Positions 40,956-50,773 of a DNA stretch of 64,000 nt are shown in pieces (the first letter of the stretch is position 1; every line of letters starts with the position of its first letter). The stretch covers positions 744,001 to 808,000 of the forward strand of contig NZ_CP058348.1 of assembly GCF_013752535.1 (NCBI RefSeq), in the 5' to 3' direction. The position numbers and the translations under genes are program-made. The notes beneath the pieces were generated by a model. The model had not been told where the DNA came from, did not search any database, and saw only the letters and a list, made by a program, of their open reading frames with translations. Source of the stretch: Bdellovibrio sp. KM01. Lineage in GTDB: Bacteria > Bdellovibrionota > Bdellovibrionia > Bdellovibrionales > Bdellovibrionaceae.

Positions 40956-42146
40956 ATGTCTAAAGAGAAATTCACCCGTACGAAACCGCATGTTAACATC
41001 GGTACAATCGGTCACGTCGACCATGGTAAAACAACTTTGACTGCTGCTATCACTACTACTCTTGCAGCGGCTGGTAAAGCTCAAGCGATGTCTTACGATC
41101 AAATCGATAAGTCTCCAGAAGAGCGCGAGCGTGGTATCACTATCTCCACTACTCACGTTGAGTACGAAACTGAAAACCGCCACTACGCGCACGTTGACTG
41201 CCCAGGACATGCTGACTACGTAAAAAACATGATCACTGGTGCTGCTCAAATGGACGGCGCGATCCTAGTAGTTTCTTCTGCTGACGGTCCTATGCCACAA
41301 ACTCGTGAACACATCCTTTTGGGTCGCCAAGTTGGTATCCCAGCAATGGTTGTTTTCATGAACAAAGTTGACATGGTTGACGATAAAGAGCTTCTTGAGC
41401 TTGTTGAGCTTGAAATCCGCGAACTTCTTTCTAAGTACGAATACCCAGGCGATGATATCCCTGTAGTAAAAGGTTCTGCTTTGAAAGCTTTGGAAGGTGA
41501 CCAATCTGAAATCGGTCGTCCATCTATCATGAAATTGATGGAAGCTTGCGATGCTTACATTCCACAACCAGCTCGTGCTACTGACAAAACTTTCTTGATG
41601 CCAGTAGAGGACGTGTTCTCTATCTCTGGTCGTGGTACAGTTGTTACTGGCCGTGTTGAGCGTGGTATCGTTAAAGTTGGTGACGAGATCGAAATCATCG
41701 GTATCCGTCCAACTCAAAAAACTACAGTTACTGGTATCGAAATGTTCCGTAAACTTCTTGATGAAGGTCAAGCAGGGGACAACTGTGGTGTTCTTCTTCG
41801 TGGTACTAAAAAAGAAGACGTTGAACGTGGTCAAGTTTTGGCTAAACCAGGTTCAGTTAAACCTCACAAAAAATTCAAAGCAGAAGCGTACATCCTTACT
41901 AAAGAAGAAGGCGGACGTCATACTCCATTCTTCAACGGTTACCGTCCACAGTTCTACTTCCGTACAACTGACGTAACTGGTGTTTGTACTTTGAAAGCTG
42001 GCACTGAAATGGTTATGCCAGGTGACCGCGTTGAATTGTCTGTTGAATTGATCGCTCCGATCGCAATGGAAAAAGAATTGCGTTTCGCGATCCGCGAAGG
42101 TGGCCGTACAGTTGGCGCCGGCGTTGTTATCGACATCCTTGAGTAG
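40956..42146 (+). CDS. tuf: Elongation factor Tu
   Basis: This 396-residue EF-Tu delivers aminoacyl-tRNA to the ribosome. The P-loop is [10 protein letters not shown] (19-28), followed by DCPGHADYV and NKVDM. GCAGGAGG precedes the ATG. It closes the tRNA-Thr-Tyr-Gly-Thr-tuf operon and is the only tuf in the window, since none follows fusA. Codon use is highly biased, as expected for one of the most abundant proteins. Confidence 0.99.
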   Translation: MSKEKFTRTKPHVNIGTIGHVDHGKTTLTAAITTTLAAAGKAQAMSYDQIDKSPEERERGITISTTHVEYETENRHYAHVDCPGHADYVKNMITGAAQMDGAILVVSSADGPMPQTREHILLGRQVGIPAMVVFMNKVDMVDDKELLELVELEIRELLSKYEYPGDDIPVVKGSALKALEGDQSEIGRPSIMKLMEACDAYIPQPARATDKTFLMPVEDVFSISGRGTVVTGRVERGIVKVGDEIEIIGIRPTQKTTVTGIEMFRKLLDEGQAGDNCGVLLRGTKKEDVERGQVLAKPGSVKPHKKFKAEAYILTKEEGGRHTPFFNGYRPQFYFRTTDVTGVCTLKAGTEMVMPGDRVELSVELIAPIAMEKELRFAIREGGRTVGAGVVIDILE

Positions 42147-42178
42147 GATTAACGCAGCATAGGCTGAAATAAAAATCA

Positions 42179-42213
42179 CCCGGGGGACTCCTTGACAAAA
42201 GGGTCCCCCTCGG
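42179..42213 (+). terminator. Hairpin after tuf, probably its terminator
   Basis: GGGGGAC and GTCCCCC form a stem extended by CC/GG. A T-rich segment follows after a few bases rather than at once, so termination may be partial. Confidence 0.55.
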
Positions 42214-42224
42214 TGTTTTGTAGC

Positions 42225-42243
42225 ACTCCAGCTCCACTGGAGT
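42225..42243 (+). repeat. Perfect 7-bp hairpin in the tuf-tRNA-Trp spacer
   Basis: ACTCCAG-ctcca-CTGGAGT is an exact stem-loop between the tuf terminator and the long inverted repeat. Confidence 0.6.
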
Positions 42244-42297
42244 AGTTTTGGCAAAAAAGTCTCATCGAAGTCTCCTTACGATGTAAAACAAGGGAGA

Positions 42298-42400
42298 TTA
42301 TTAATGAGAATTGATTGAATACGAGGCGCAAGGAGGAGGCCCTACTGATCAGTAGGTCGACGACGAAGCAACGAAGTAGGCAATCGATTATCATTAATAA
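42298..42400. repeat. Large inverted repeat in the tuf-tRNA-Trp spacer
   Basis: TTATTAATGAGAATTGATTG (42298-42317) and CAATCGATTATCATTAATAA (42381-42400) are complementary at 18 of 20 positions. Inside lies a perfect 16-bp palindrome CCTACTGATCAGTAGG (42341-42356). It belongs to the same kind of spacer structure as those near rpoB and proS. Confidence 0.75.
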
Positions 42401-42408
42401 GATCGTGC

Positions 42409-42484
42409 AGGGGTGTAGCTCCAGCGGTAGAGCGAACGACTCCAAATCGTTAGGTCGTGGGTTCGAATCCCTCCGCCCCTGCCA
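42409..42484 (+). tRNA. trpT: tRNA-Trp (anticodon CCA)
   Basis: AGGGGTG pairs with CGCCCCT (one wobble), followed by GCCA. AACGA/TCGTT frame CTCCAAA with anticodon CCA. It sits just before secE, as in many bacteria. Confidence 0.95.
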
Positions 42485-42520
42485 ATTTCTACACAAATAT
42501 TTCAACAGGAATGAGGTATC

Positions 42521-42898
42521 GTGGAAAAAACTAATTCTAAGATCATGACTCTTAGTTTTGCAATTGCGGGTGCTTTGGTTGGATTGACCGTGCACTTCCT
42601 TATCAAAGCATTCTCGGGTGCTTTCGGTGTCGTTGCAAAATTGGCTGACAACGACTTGTTCAAACACGGTCTTCCGGTTGCAACAGGTATCGTTTTGTTT
42701 GCAGCACTTCAGTTCAACCCACGCGTACTGGCTTGGGGCGAAGAAGTAGTTTCTGAAATCCGTAAGGTTGTATGGCCTTCTCGCAAAGATACGACAGCAA
42801 TGACTATCGTTTGCGTAGTAATGGTTCTTATCTCAAGCGTGATCATCAGCTCATTCGATTTGATTTCAGGCTTCTTTATCAACTTCCTAATGAAGTAA
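42521..42898 (+). CDS. secE: Preprotein translocase subunit SecE
   Basis: This 125-residue SecYEG subunit has three hydrophobic segments, as in the E. coli form: about 9-30, about 48-65 and about 98-123. The conserved amphipathic motif before the last helix reads [18 protein letters not shown]. It starts at GTG, with GAGG upstream. It lies 36 bases after tRNA-Trp and 10 before nusG, the standard arrangement. Confidence 0.95.
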   Translation: MEKTNSKIMTLSFAIAGALVGLTVHFLIKAFSGAFGVVAKLADNDLFKHGLPVATGIVLFAALQFNPRVLAWGEEVVSEIRKVVWPSRKDTTAMTIVCVVMVLISSVIISSFDLISGFFINFLMK

Positions 42899-42908
42899 GG
42901 ATCGGACC

Positions 42909-43442
42909 ATGGACAAAAAGTGGTACATCGTAAACGTTCAGACAAGTTGTGAAAATACGGCTAAAAAAGCCATCGAGGAAAAGATCAAAACCTCCAAGAT
43001 GGAAGAGATGTTTGGCGAAATCCTGATCCCAGCTGAAAACGTTGTGGAGCTTGTAAAAGGCCAAAAACAAACGAAATCGCGTAAATTTTTCCCGGGTTAT
43101 ATCTTCGTTCAAATGTTTTTGAATGATGAGACTTGGCATTTGGTGAGAAATGCGTCAAAAGTAACAGGCTTTGTGGGTGGCACTAAAACTCGTCCCCCAG
43201 AAGTACCTGAAGCAGAGGTTTTCCGCGTAACTCAGCAAATGGCTGGCGTTGCAGAAAAACCTAAAATGAAGGTTAAGTTCTCTGTAGGTGAAAATGTGAC
43301 TGTTGTTGACGGTCCGTTTGCTAACTTCCAAGGAACAGTAGAAGAGATCAACGAGGACAAAGCGAAGCTTAAAGTTCTTGTGAGCATCTTCGGTAGACCA
43401 ACTCCAGTTGAGTTGGACTACATTCAAGTAGATAAAGCTTAA
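42909..43442 (+). CDS. nusG: Transcription termination/antitermination factor NusG
   Basis: The 177-residue NusG couples RNA polymerase to Rho or the ribosome. The NGN domain starts with [22 protein letters not shown], with [10 protein letters not shown] in its middle. The KOW domain is in residues about 122-177 ([24 protein letters not shown]). It is cotranscribed with secE. Confidence 0.97.
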   Translation: MDKKWYIVNVQTSCENTAKKAIEEKIKTSKMEEMFGEILIPAENVVELVKGQKQTKSRKFFPGYIFVQMFLNDETWHLVRNASKVTGFVGGTKTRPPEVPEAEVFRVTQQMAGVAEKPKMKVKFSVGENVTVVDGPFANFQGTVEEINEDKAKLKVLVSIFGRPTPVELDYIQVDKA

Positions 43443-43503
43443 ATCTGAGGCCCGCATGGGGCGGACTTCGGACTTTTAAATACACCTCTTGCAGGAGTGG
43501 GTC

Positions 43504-43926
43504 ATGGCAAAAAAAGTTACAGGAATGATCAAGCTGCAAATACCGGCAGGGAAAGCTAATCCAGCTCCTCCCGTTGGACCGGCACTTGGACAGCACGGGG
43601 TAAACATCATGGAATTCTGTAAGCAGTTCAACGCGCGTACGCAAGCGTTGGGTGATAGCATCATCCCTATCATCATCACTGTTTATCAGGACAGATCGTT
43701 TACTTTCATCACAAAAACACCACCGGTGTCTTCTTTGATTAAAAAGGCGTTGAAATTGGAATCTGGTTCCAAAATGCCTCAAAAAGACAAAGTTGGTAAA
43801 ATCAATAACGATCAAATCAAGCAAATCGCTACAACGAAATTGCCTGACTTGAACTGCTTGAAAGTTGAATCAGCAATGGCACAAGTCGCTGGTACAGCTA
43901 AGAGCATGGGCATCGACATCGCGTAG
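43504..43926 (+). CDS. rplK: 50S ribosomal protein L11
   Basis: The 140-residue L11 of the GTPase-associated centre has [22 protein letters not shown] in its N-terminal domain and KSMGIDIA at the C-terminus. AGGAG six bases before 43504 fixes the start at MAKKVTG; the open frame at 43489 is ignored. It is separated by 9 bases from rplA. Confidence 0.97.
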   Translation: MAKKVTGMIKLQIPAGKANPAPPVGPALGQHGVNIMEFCKQFNARTQALGDSIIPIIITVYQDRSFTFITKTPPVSSLIKKALKLESGSKMPQKDKVGKINNDQIKQIATTKLPDLNCLKVESAMAQVAGTAKSMGIDIA

Positions 43927-43935
43927 GAGTGAACA

Positions 43936-44643
43936 ATGGCAGGTAAAAAGTTCGCAGCAGCCTCTAAGAAGGTTGATTCTGCAAAAAAATACACTGTTGA
44001 TGAAGCATTCAAACTAGTTGTTGAGTCCGCTCCAGCTAAATTTGATGAATCTATCGACGTAGCATTGCGTTTGGGTATCGACCCTAAGCAATCTGATCAA
44101 CAAGTTCGTGGCGCAATCGCATTGCCTCACGGTTTGGGTAAAGAAGTAAAAGTAGTTGTTTTCGCAAAAGGTCCTAAAGAGACTGAAGCGAAAAACGCTG
44201 GCGCAGACTTTGTCGGCGCTGACGACCTTGTGGCTAAAATCCAAGGTGGCTGGTTGGACTTCGATAAATGTATCGCGACTCCAGACATGATGGCGACTGT
44301 TTCTAAAGTTGCTAAAATTCTAGGGCCTCGTGGTTTGATGCCGAATCCAAAAATCGGTACTGTAACTATGAACGTTGGCGAAGCCGTAACTGCCGAGAAA
44401 AAAGGTAAGTTGGATTTCCGCGTTGATAAAGCAGGTATCGTACATGCTGGTATCGGTAAGAAATCTATGGGCGATGCTAAACTTCGTGATAACTTCATGG
44501 TCCTTTTGGCCGCTCTAGTTAAAGCGAAACCAGCATCTTCTAAAGGTATCTACCTTCGCTCTATCTCCGTAGCATCTACTATGGGTCCAGGCGTGAAGAT
44601 CGAGCCAAATGCGGCAGCAGCTGCAACTGGCGCTCTAGCGTAG
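43936..44643 (+). CDS. rplA: 50S ribosomal protein L1
   Basis: The 235-residue L1 builds the mobile L1 stalk and is a translational repressor of its own operon in other bacteria. The GPRGLMPNPKIGTVT motif lies at about 130-145. It ends at a terminator before rplJ, so rplKA and rplJL are separate units here. Confidence 0.97.
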   Translation: MAGKKFAAASKKVDSAKKYTVDEAFKLVVESAPAKFDESIDVALRLGIDPKQSDQQVRGAIALPHGLGKEVKVVVFAKGPKETEAKNAGADFVGADDLVAKIQGGWLDFDKCIATPDMMATVSKVAKILGPRGLMPNPKIGTVTMNVGEAVTAEKKGKLDFRVDKAGIVHAGIGKKSMGDAKLRDNFMVLLAALVKAKPASSKGIYLRSISVASTMGPGVKIEPNAAAAATGALA

Positions 44644-44650
44644 TTAATGA

Positions 44651-44675
44651 ACTCCGGTTTCGGCCGGAGTTTTTT
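44651..44675 (+). terminator. Intrinsic terminator after rplA
   Basis: ACTCCGG (44651-44657) and CCGGAGT (44664-44670) form a 7-bp stem followed by six T residues. Confidence 0.9.
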
Positions 44676-44838
44676 GCGTTTTAGAGAATTTGTTTTTTAA
44701 ATTTTAAAGCGATCAGAGACAGTAGGTTTTCGTTTGTGAATGTAATCCCATGAATGTGTGGGGCCTACCGAGATAAGACCCTGATTCGCACACACCCCTT
44801 CGCAAGAAGGGAAAAGTCTAATGAAAGGAGGCTCACTT
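44676..44838 (+). promoter_or_regulatory. Leader upstream of rplJ (probable L10-autoregulated region)
   Basis: The 163-bp region between the rplA terminator and rplJ is placed where the L10 autoregulatory leader sits in many bacteria. A purine-rich AAAGGAGG follows the pairing element CCCCTTCGCAAGAAGGG. I infer the role from position, not from a match to the known kink-turn. Confidence 0.4.
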
Positions 44839-45369
44839 ATGATCACTCGCGCAGATAAAGAGCAAGAGATTAAGGTTATTACTGATAAATTCGGTAAAGC
44901 TAAAGGAGCTTTCATCGTCGACTTCAAAGGCATCAAGGTTGAGCAAGTAACTAACTTGCGTAAAAAATTGAATGCTGCTGATTCAGAGATGAAAGTTGTC
45001 CGTAATACTCTAGCAAAAAGAGCGTTCAAAGATCACCCAGCTATTGAAAAAGCATTTACTAGTTCAATGAAGGGTACTAACGCCATCGTATTCTCATACG
45101 GTGAAGTGAACGCAACTGCTAAAACATTGGCTGATTTCGCTAAGGACGTAGAAGTTCTTCAAATCAAGTCTGGTGTAATGGATGGCGAAGCTTTGGACGA
45201 CGCAAAGATTAAATTCTTGGCGACTCTTCCAGGTAAAGACCAACTCCGCGCTATGTTCCTTGGTACGCTATTGGCTTCAGGCTCTGCACTTGCACGTTGC
45301 TTGAACGCTTACGCCGAGAAACTTGGTGGTGGTGCTACTGCTGGTACTGAAGAAGCTCCACAAGCGTAA
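44839..45369 (+). CDS. rplJ: 50S ribosomal protein L10
   Basis: This 176-residue L10 anchors the L7/L12 stalk. The N-terminal [20 protein letters not shown] and the core [18 protein letters not shown] are typical, and the C-terminal helix carries L12 sites. AAAGGAGG seven bases before 44839 fixes the start. Confidence 0.96.
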   Translation: MITRADKEQEIKVITDKFGKAKGAFIVDFKGIKVEQVTNLRKKLNAADSEMKVVRNTLAKRAFKDHPAIEKAFTSSMKGTNAIVFSYGEVNATAKTLADFAKDVEVLQIKSGVMDGEALDDAKIKFLATLPGKDQLRAMFLGTLLASGSALARCLNAYAEKLGGGATAGTEEAPQA

Positions 45370-45451
45370 TGCTTGCGCACCGATGATTCGGTGTTAATGG
45401 TGCAGAATATTTGAATTTTTAAATAATTTTTTTAAATCCCTGGAGGATTAA

Positions 45452-45817
45452 ATGTCTCTAACTAACGATCAACTTGTTGACGCATTGTCTGCGAAAACAG
45501 TTCTTGAAATCGCTGAACTTGTAAAAATGCTTGAAGAAAAATGGGGCGTTTCTGCTGCTGCTCCTGTAGCTGCTGCAGGTCCTGCTGCTGCTGCTGTTGA
45601 AGAAAAAACTGCATTCGACGTAATCTTGGTTGATGCTGGCGCGAACAAAATCAACGTAATCAAAGAAGTACGTGGTTTGACTGGTTTGGGTCTTGCTGAA
45701 GCTAAAGCACTAGTTGAAGCTGGTGGCAAAGCAGTTAAAGAAGGCGCGACTAAAGAAGACGCTGAAAAAATCAAAAAAGCTCTTGAAGCTGCAGGCGCGA
45801 AAGTTACTGTTAAGTAG
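45452..45817 (+). CDS. rplL: 50S ribosomal protein L7/L12
   Basis: The 121-residue L12 has an N-terminal dimerisation region, an Ala-rich hinge ([17 protein letters not shown], about 36-52) and the compact C-terminal domain [24 protein letters not shown] with [18 protein letters not shown] precedes the ATG. A strong terminator follows 32 bases after the stop. Confidence 0.98.
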   Translation: MSLTNDQLVDALSAKTVLEIAELVKMLEEKWGVSAAAPVAAAGPAAAAVEEKTAFDVILVDAGANKINVIKEVRGLTGLGLAEAKALVEAGGKAVKEGATKEDAEKIKKALEAAGAKVTVK

Positions 45818-45849
45818 TCTTTCAAACCTTTTGGTTTTGAAAATGCCGA

Positions 45850-45876
45850 AAGCCTCGTGGAAACACGGGGCTTTTT
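45850..45876 (+). terminator. Intrinsic terminator after rplL
   Basis: AAGCCTCGTG-gaaa-CACGGGGCTT is a 10-bp stem with one wobble and a GNRA-like loop, followed by T residues. It cuts rplJL from rpoBC, so rpoBC needs its own promoter or read-through. Confidence 0.9.
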
Positions 45877-45909
45877 GCTTTTTAGGACCTTGTTTTTCTC
45901 GACGACCGC

Positions 45910-46047
45910 CATGCCTTTCGAAAATCCGTGATCTGCCTCGACTATTTTCGACCCGCGCTTCCTGCGCTTGCCCGGCTTGGGTACCGCATCCTGCGGGCCG
46001 GGAGGTCGAAAATATCCGAGGCAGCTCCCGAATTTTCGAAAGTCATG
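45910..46047. repeat. 138-bp nested inverted repeat I before rpoB
   Basis: The 44-base arms at 45910-45953 and 46004-46047 pair over most positions with few mismatches. The loop contains GCGC-ttcct-GCGC and CCCGG/CCGGG around the perfect CCGCA-tcc-TGCGG. The word TCCTGC appears at 45960-45965 and 45989-45994. Confidence 0.9.
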
Positions 46048-46187
46048 ACTGACGCGCTAAATCATGATGTCTAAAAACAACAAACCCCGCGTTTCTAAGA
46101 TCTCCAAATCGGAGAATCACGTTCAATAAAATAAAAATCGAAGGAAAAACTACTTCGCGTATCCGAGAAAAATCGGTTCTGTGGTGG

Positions 46188-46415
46188 TTTCGGTTATTTA
46201 ATTTCTTACAAAACTTCTTTTTTGACCTCGAAACAGCGTTTTGGGGAGGGGGAAGGGTTGCATATTTTGAGGCCTCCGCCCCCGCACGACGCGGTACCAA
46301 GGGGCGGTGAGGGCCGGAAGCCCGTGCCCAAAATATGCAACCCTTCCCCCTCCCCAAAATGCGGCCTTCCGCAGCCCAAATCACACGGAGTTTTGTAAGA
46401 AGGTAAAGAACCGAA
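46188..46415. repeat. Giant nested inverted repeat II before rpoB
   Basis: The inner arms 46236-46269 and 46329-46362 are complementary over 34 bases with one G-T wobble. A loop of about 60 bases contains CCGCCCC/GGGGCGG. Outside, about 46188-46216 and 46388-46415 extend the pairing with the exact TTCTTACAAAACT/AGTTTTGTAAGAA core. Together they form one of the longest perfect palindromic structures in the window. Confidence 0.92.
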
Positions 46416-46546
46416 AGTACTTATAATTCCTTGCTTTTCCGAAAACCCGGAAGTAGTTTGGTTCCTTGCGTTTTGATTTTATTTAATGTGGTTCTTGATT
46501 CTTCCGCCCGAAGTGAAGTTTCGATTTTCTTATCACGGAGAGTACA

Positions 46547-49500
46547 TTGGAAAAAACTCCAGTTACGGCTTCTAACATTCGAGTTAGAAAGTCTTTCGCG
46601 AAAAATAAGCAAGTCATTGATATTCCCAACTTGATTGAATTGCAGAAGTCTTCTTACGAAGCTTTCATTCAAAAAGATATGGATCCAGATCGCCGTGGCG
46701 AAGCTGGTCTCAATGGCGTTTTCAAATCTGTTTTCCCAATCACAGATTTCAACAACACTGCAAGCCTAGAGTTCGTATCTTACACTCTTGAGCCAGCAAA
46801 ATACGACGTAGATGAGTGTCGTCAGCGCGGAATGACTTTCGCTGCTCCGATCAAAGTTACTCTTCGTCTCATCGTGTTTGATGTTGATGAAGAAACAGAA
46901 GCACGTTCTATCCGTGACGTAAAAGAACAAGAAGTTTATTTGGGCGAAATCCCATTGATGACTGCAAACGGTTCTTTCATCATCAATGGTACTGAGCGCG
47001 TTGTTGTATCTCAGTTGCATCGTTCTCCGGGCGTGTTCTTCGATCACGACGGTGGTAAAAACAATGCTTCTGGTAAATTGATCTACTCTGCACGCGTGAT
47101 CCCATACCGTGGTTCTTGGTTGGATGCTGAATTTGACCAAAAAGATTTGATCCACGTTCGTATCGATCGTCGTCGTAAATTCCCAGTTACAATCTTGTTG
47201 AAAGCATTGGGTTACAACGCTGAACAACTTCTTGAATACTTCTACGACCTTGACGAAGTTTACGTTAAAGGTGGCAAGTTGTTCCGTAAGTTGGATATCG
47301 AAAGAATGTCAGGCCAAAGAGCATTGACTGATATCCTTGATCCAAAAGGTGGCGAGGCACTAGTTAAAGCTGGTCGTCGTATCACTCGTGCGATCGTTAA
47401 GAAAATCAAAGATCTTAATATCACTGAACTTGAAGTTGAGCCAAAAGACCTTGATGGTAAAGTTTTGGCGAAACCTCTTATCGATGAATCCACTGGTGAG
47501 ATCATCGCGGATGCGAACGCGGAATTAAATTCTGCCATCATCAAACGCGCTATCGAATCTGGCATCGAAAGCTTCTACATGATCTTCTTCGACGGTTTGA
47601 CTGTTGGACCTTACCTTCGCAACACATTGTTGGTTGATAAAGTTTCTAACAAAGACGAATCATTGGTTGAGATCTACAAACGCCTTCGTCCTGGTGAGCC
47701 TCCAACTTTGGAAGCTGCTACGACATTCTTCGGTCGTTTGTTCTTTGATCCAGAGACTTATGATCTTTCTGAAGTTGGTCGTATCAAGATCAACCACAGA
47801 TTCGGTATCTCTATGGAAGAGTGCCCACCGTCTCACAGAACACTGACTCACAAAGATATCTTGAGCACTATCAAAACGCTTATCGATCTGAAAAATGGTC
47901 GCGGTGTTATCGACGATATCGATCACTTGGGTAACCGTCGTGTTCGTTCCGTAGGTGAGTTGCTTGAAAACCAATACCGTATCGGTTTGGTTCGTATGGA
48001 GCGCGCTATCCGTGAACGTATGTCTCTACAAGACGTAGAAACAATGATGCCTCACGATCTAGTGAACGCTAAACCAGTAAACGCAGTTGTTAAAGAATTC
48101 TTCGGTTCTTCTCAATTGTCACAATTCATGGACCAAACAAATCCATTGTCCGAGATCACGCACAAACGTCGTTTGTCAGCTCTTGGACCTGGTGGTTTGA
48201 CTCGTGACCGTGCCGGTTTCGAAGTACGTGACGTACATCCAACGCATTACGGTCGTATCTGTCCAATCGAAACTCCAGAGGGTCCAAACATCGGTTTGAT
48301 CGCCTCTTTGGCAACTTACGCTCGTATCAACAACTACGGTTTCATCGAGACTCCGTACCGTAAAGTTGAACAAGGCGCAGTTTCTAAAGACATCAACTAC
48401 TTGTCTGCATTGGAAGAAGCGGGTCACTACATCGCTCCTGCAGCTCGTGATGAAGCTGGTAACAAATCAATCCAAACTGCTACGACAATTACTCGTCGTG
48501 ACGGTGAGTACGAAATCGTTGATAAAGATAAAGTTGCCTTGATGGACGTTTCTCCATCTCAGCTGGTATCTATCGCGGCTTCTTTGATTCCGTTCCTAGA
48601 GCATGACGATGCCAACCGTGCCCTGATGGGTTCGAACATGCAACGTCAAGCGGTTCCATTGTTGCGTTCTCGCGCACCACTAGTTGGTACAGGCGTTGAA
48701 CGTTTGGTTGCTCGTGACTCTGGTACATCTGTCGTTGTTCAAAATGATGGTATCGTTGAAGAAGTAGATGCTTCTCGTATCGTTATCCGTCGTTTTGCTA
48801 AAGGCGGAGAACTTGGTGCGAACGTAGATATCTACAATCTAACTAAGTACCAACGTACAAATCAAAATACATGCTTCAATCAAAAACCAATCGTAACTGT
48901 TGGTGACAAGGTTTCTAAAGGCGACATCGTTGCCGATGGTCCTTCCACTGAGCTTGGCGAGTTGGCTCTAGGTCAAAACATCCTAGTAGCGTTCACTCCT
49001 TGGCAAGGTTACAACTTCGAGGACTCCATCCTTATTTCTGAACGCTTGTTGAAAGACGACGTTTACACATCTATCCACATCGAAGAGTTCGAGTGCGTAG
49101 CGCGTGACACGAAATTGGGTAAGGAAGAGATCACTCGCGATATCGCAAACGTTGGTGAAGAAGCACTTAAAGACCTAGACAGCTCTGGTATCATCCGCAT
49201 CGGTGCGGAAGTTCGCCCTGGTTTCATCTTGGTTGGTAAAGTTACTCCTAAAGGTGAAACTCAACTTTCTCCTGAAGAAAAACTTTTGAGAGCGATCTTC
49301 GGTGAAAAAGCTGGTGATGTACGTGATACATCCCTTCGCGCACCATCTGGCGTTTACGGTACTGTTATCGACGCACAAGTTTACTCTCGTGAAGGCGCAG
49401 ACCGCGATGAGCGTTTGTCTTCAATCATCGAAGAGAAAAAACGCAAGCTTGAAAAAGACTTGGCTGTTGAACAGAACGTTATCAAAAATAACTCCATCAC

Positions 49501-50746
49501 GAAACTTCGCGATATCTTGGTAGGCAAAATCACTACTGGCGTATTGTTGAATGAAGATGGTTCACAAAAACTTTTGAACAAAGGTCAATCGATCACGATC
49601 GCGGATATCGAAACAATTCCATTCGAATTGTTGAACTATATCCCTCTTGAGCAAGATCTTGAGTTCCAAGTTAACAAAATCATCGACAACGCTCGTAACC
49701 AACTTGACGCAGTTAAATTGGTATTCAACGAGAAGATCGATCGCCTTCGTAAAGGTGACGAGCTTCCTCCAGGCGTTATCAAAATGGTTAAAGTTTACGT
49801 TGCGATTAAACGTAAAATGCAAGTCGGCGATAAATTTGCCGGCCGTCACGGAAATAAAGGTGTCGTTTCTAAAGTGTTGCCTGTTGAAGACATGCCATAC
49901 CTTGCAGACGGTTCTCCGGTTGACATGGTTCTGAATCCACTGGGCGTACCTTCACGTATGAACATTGGTCAGGTCCTTGAGGTTCACTTGGGTTGGGCAG
50001 CGCACAACTTGGGTAAACAAATCGGTGCCCACCTTGATAAGTGGAATGCAGAAAACGCACGTAAAGAAATGAAAGATATCTTCAATGATTCTGATATCAG
50101 CACAAAACTTGATGGTGCTGACGAAGCTTCTTTGAAATCAATGGTAACTCGTATGAAGAACGGTATCCACGTTGGAACACCGGTATTCGACGGTGCTCGT
50201 GAGTCAGACGTTAAGAACTTGCTTGCGAAAGCAGAAGTTCCACTTTCTGGTAAGTCCATCCTATTCGATGGTCGTACTGGTGAGCCGTTCACGAACCCAG
50301 TTACTGTGGGTATCATGTACATGCTTAAACTTCACCATCTGGTTGAAGAGAAGATCCATGCTCGTTCTATCGGACCTTATTCTCTCGTTTCGCAACAACC
50401 TTTGGGCGGTAAAGCTCAATTCGGTGGTCAGCGTCTAGGGGAGATGGAAGTTTGGGCGATCGAAGCATACGGTGCCGCTTACTCTCTACAAGAGTTCCTA
50501 ACTGTTAAGTCAGATGACGTAGCAGGTAGAACACGTATGTACGAAAGTATCGTTAAGGGTGAAAACATCCTTGAGCCGGGTCTTCCTGAATCGTTCAACG
50601 TTCTAGTGAAAGAGCTTCAGTCTCTTGCATTGAATGTTGAGTTGATGGAGTCCGACATCCTTCGTGATCAAGATGAAGATCTTGATGGCGGTGGCGATGT
50701 TATTGAAGCAACTGTTGTGGCTCCTACTGAGCCAGAGCAGCACTAA
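46547..50746 (+). CDS. rpoB: RNA polymerase beta subunit
   Basis: The 1399-residue beta subunit of RNA polymerase. It has the rifampicin region [27 protein letters not shown] and [19 protein letters not shown]. The start is TTG at 46547, with GGAG 6 bases upstream; [10 protein letters not shown] is the encoded N-terminus. It starts 729 bp after rplL and 28 bp before rpoC. Confidence 0.99.
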   Translation: MEKTPVTASNIRVRKSFAKNKQVIDIPNLIELQKSSYEAFIQKDMDPDRRGEAGLNGVFKSVFPITDFNNTASLEFVSYTLEPAKYDVDECRQRGMTFAAPIKVTLRLIVFDVDEETEARSIRDVKEQEVYLGEIPLMTANGSFIINGTERVVVSQLHRSPGVFFDHDGGKNNASGKLIYSARVIPYRGSWLDAEFDQKDLIHVRIDRRRKFPVTILLKALGYNAEQLLEYFYDLDEVYVKGGKLFRKLDIERMSGQRALTDILDPKGGEALVKAGRRITRAIVKKIKDLNITELEVEPKDLDGKVLAKPLIDESTGEIIADANAELNSAIIKRAIESGIESFYMIFFDGLTVGPYLRNTLLVDKVSNKDESLVEIYKRLRPGEPPTLEAATTFFGRLFFDPETYDLSEVGRIKINHRFGISMEECPPSHRTLTHKDILSTIKTLIDLKNGRGVIDDIDHLGNRRVRSVGELLENQYRIGLVRMERAIRERMSLQDVETMMPHDLVNAKPVNAVVKEFFGSSQLSQFMDQTNPLSEITHKRRLSALGPGGLTRDRAGFEVRDVHPTHYGRICPIETPEGPNIGLIASLATYARINNYGFIETPYRKVEQGAVSKDINYLSALEEAGHYIAPAARDEAGNKSIQTATTITRRDGEYEIVDKDKVALMDVSPSQLVSIAASLIPFLEHDDANRALMGSNMQRQAVPLLRSRAPLVGTGVERLVARDSGTSVVVQNDGIVEEVDASRIVIRRFAKGGELGANVDIYNLTKYQRTNQNTCFNQKPIVTVGDKVSKGDIVADGPSTELGELALGQNILVAFTPWQGYNFEDSILISERLLKDDVYTSIHIEEFECVARDTKLGKEEITRDIANVGEEALKDLDSSGIIRIGAEVRPGFILVGKVTPKGETQLSPEEKLLRAIFGEKAGDVRDTSLRAPSGVYGTVIDAQVYSREGADRDERLSSIIEEKKRKLEKDLAVEQNVIKNNSITKLRDILVGKITTGVLLNEDGSQKLLNKGQSITIADIETIPFELLNYIPLEQDLEFQVNKIIDNARNQLDAVKLVFNEKIDRLRKGDELPPGVIKMVKVYVAIKRKMQVGDKFAGRHGNKGVVSKVLPVEDMPYLADGSPVDMVLNPLGVPSRMNIGQVLEVHLGWAAHNLGKQIGAHLDKWNAENARKEMKDIFNDSDISTKLDGADEASLKSMVTRMKNGIHVGTPVFDGARESDVKNLLAKAEVPLSGKSILFDGRTGEPFTNPVTVGIMYMLKLHHLVEEKIHARSIGPYSLVSQQPLGGKAQFGGQRLGEMEVWAIEAYGAAYSLQEFLTVKSDDVAGRTRMYESIVKGENILEPGLPESFNVLVKELQSLALNVELMESDILRDQDEDLDGGGDVIEATVVAPTEPEQH

Positions 50747-50773
50747 TTAATACTTTAACAACAGGGGTGTTCT

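Larger units (their letters stand above)
45818..46546. other. 729-bp rplL-rpoB spacer with giant inverted repeats
   Basis: No gene is supported. The stretch contains the rplL terminator (45850-45876), a 138-bp nested inverted repeat (45910-46047), a TCTCC/GGAGA hairpin near 46100 and a second large structure (about 46188-46415). The segment after 46415 is AT-richer and probably holds the rpoB promoter, which I could not place confidently. Confidence 0.8.

Noticed and set aside
42315-42548. 77-residue plus-strand frame over the tRNA-Trp region
   Set aside because: It runs through the inverted repeat and tRNA-Trp into secE and is not plausible as a gene.
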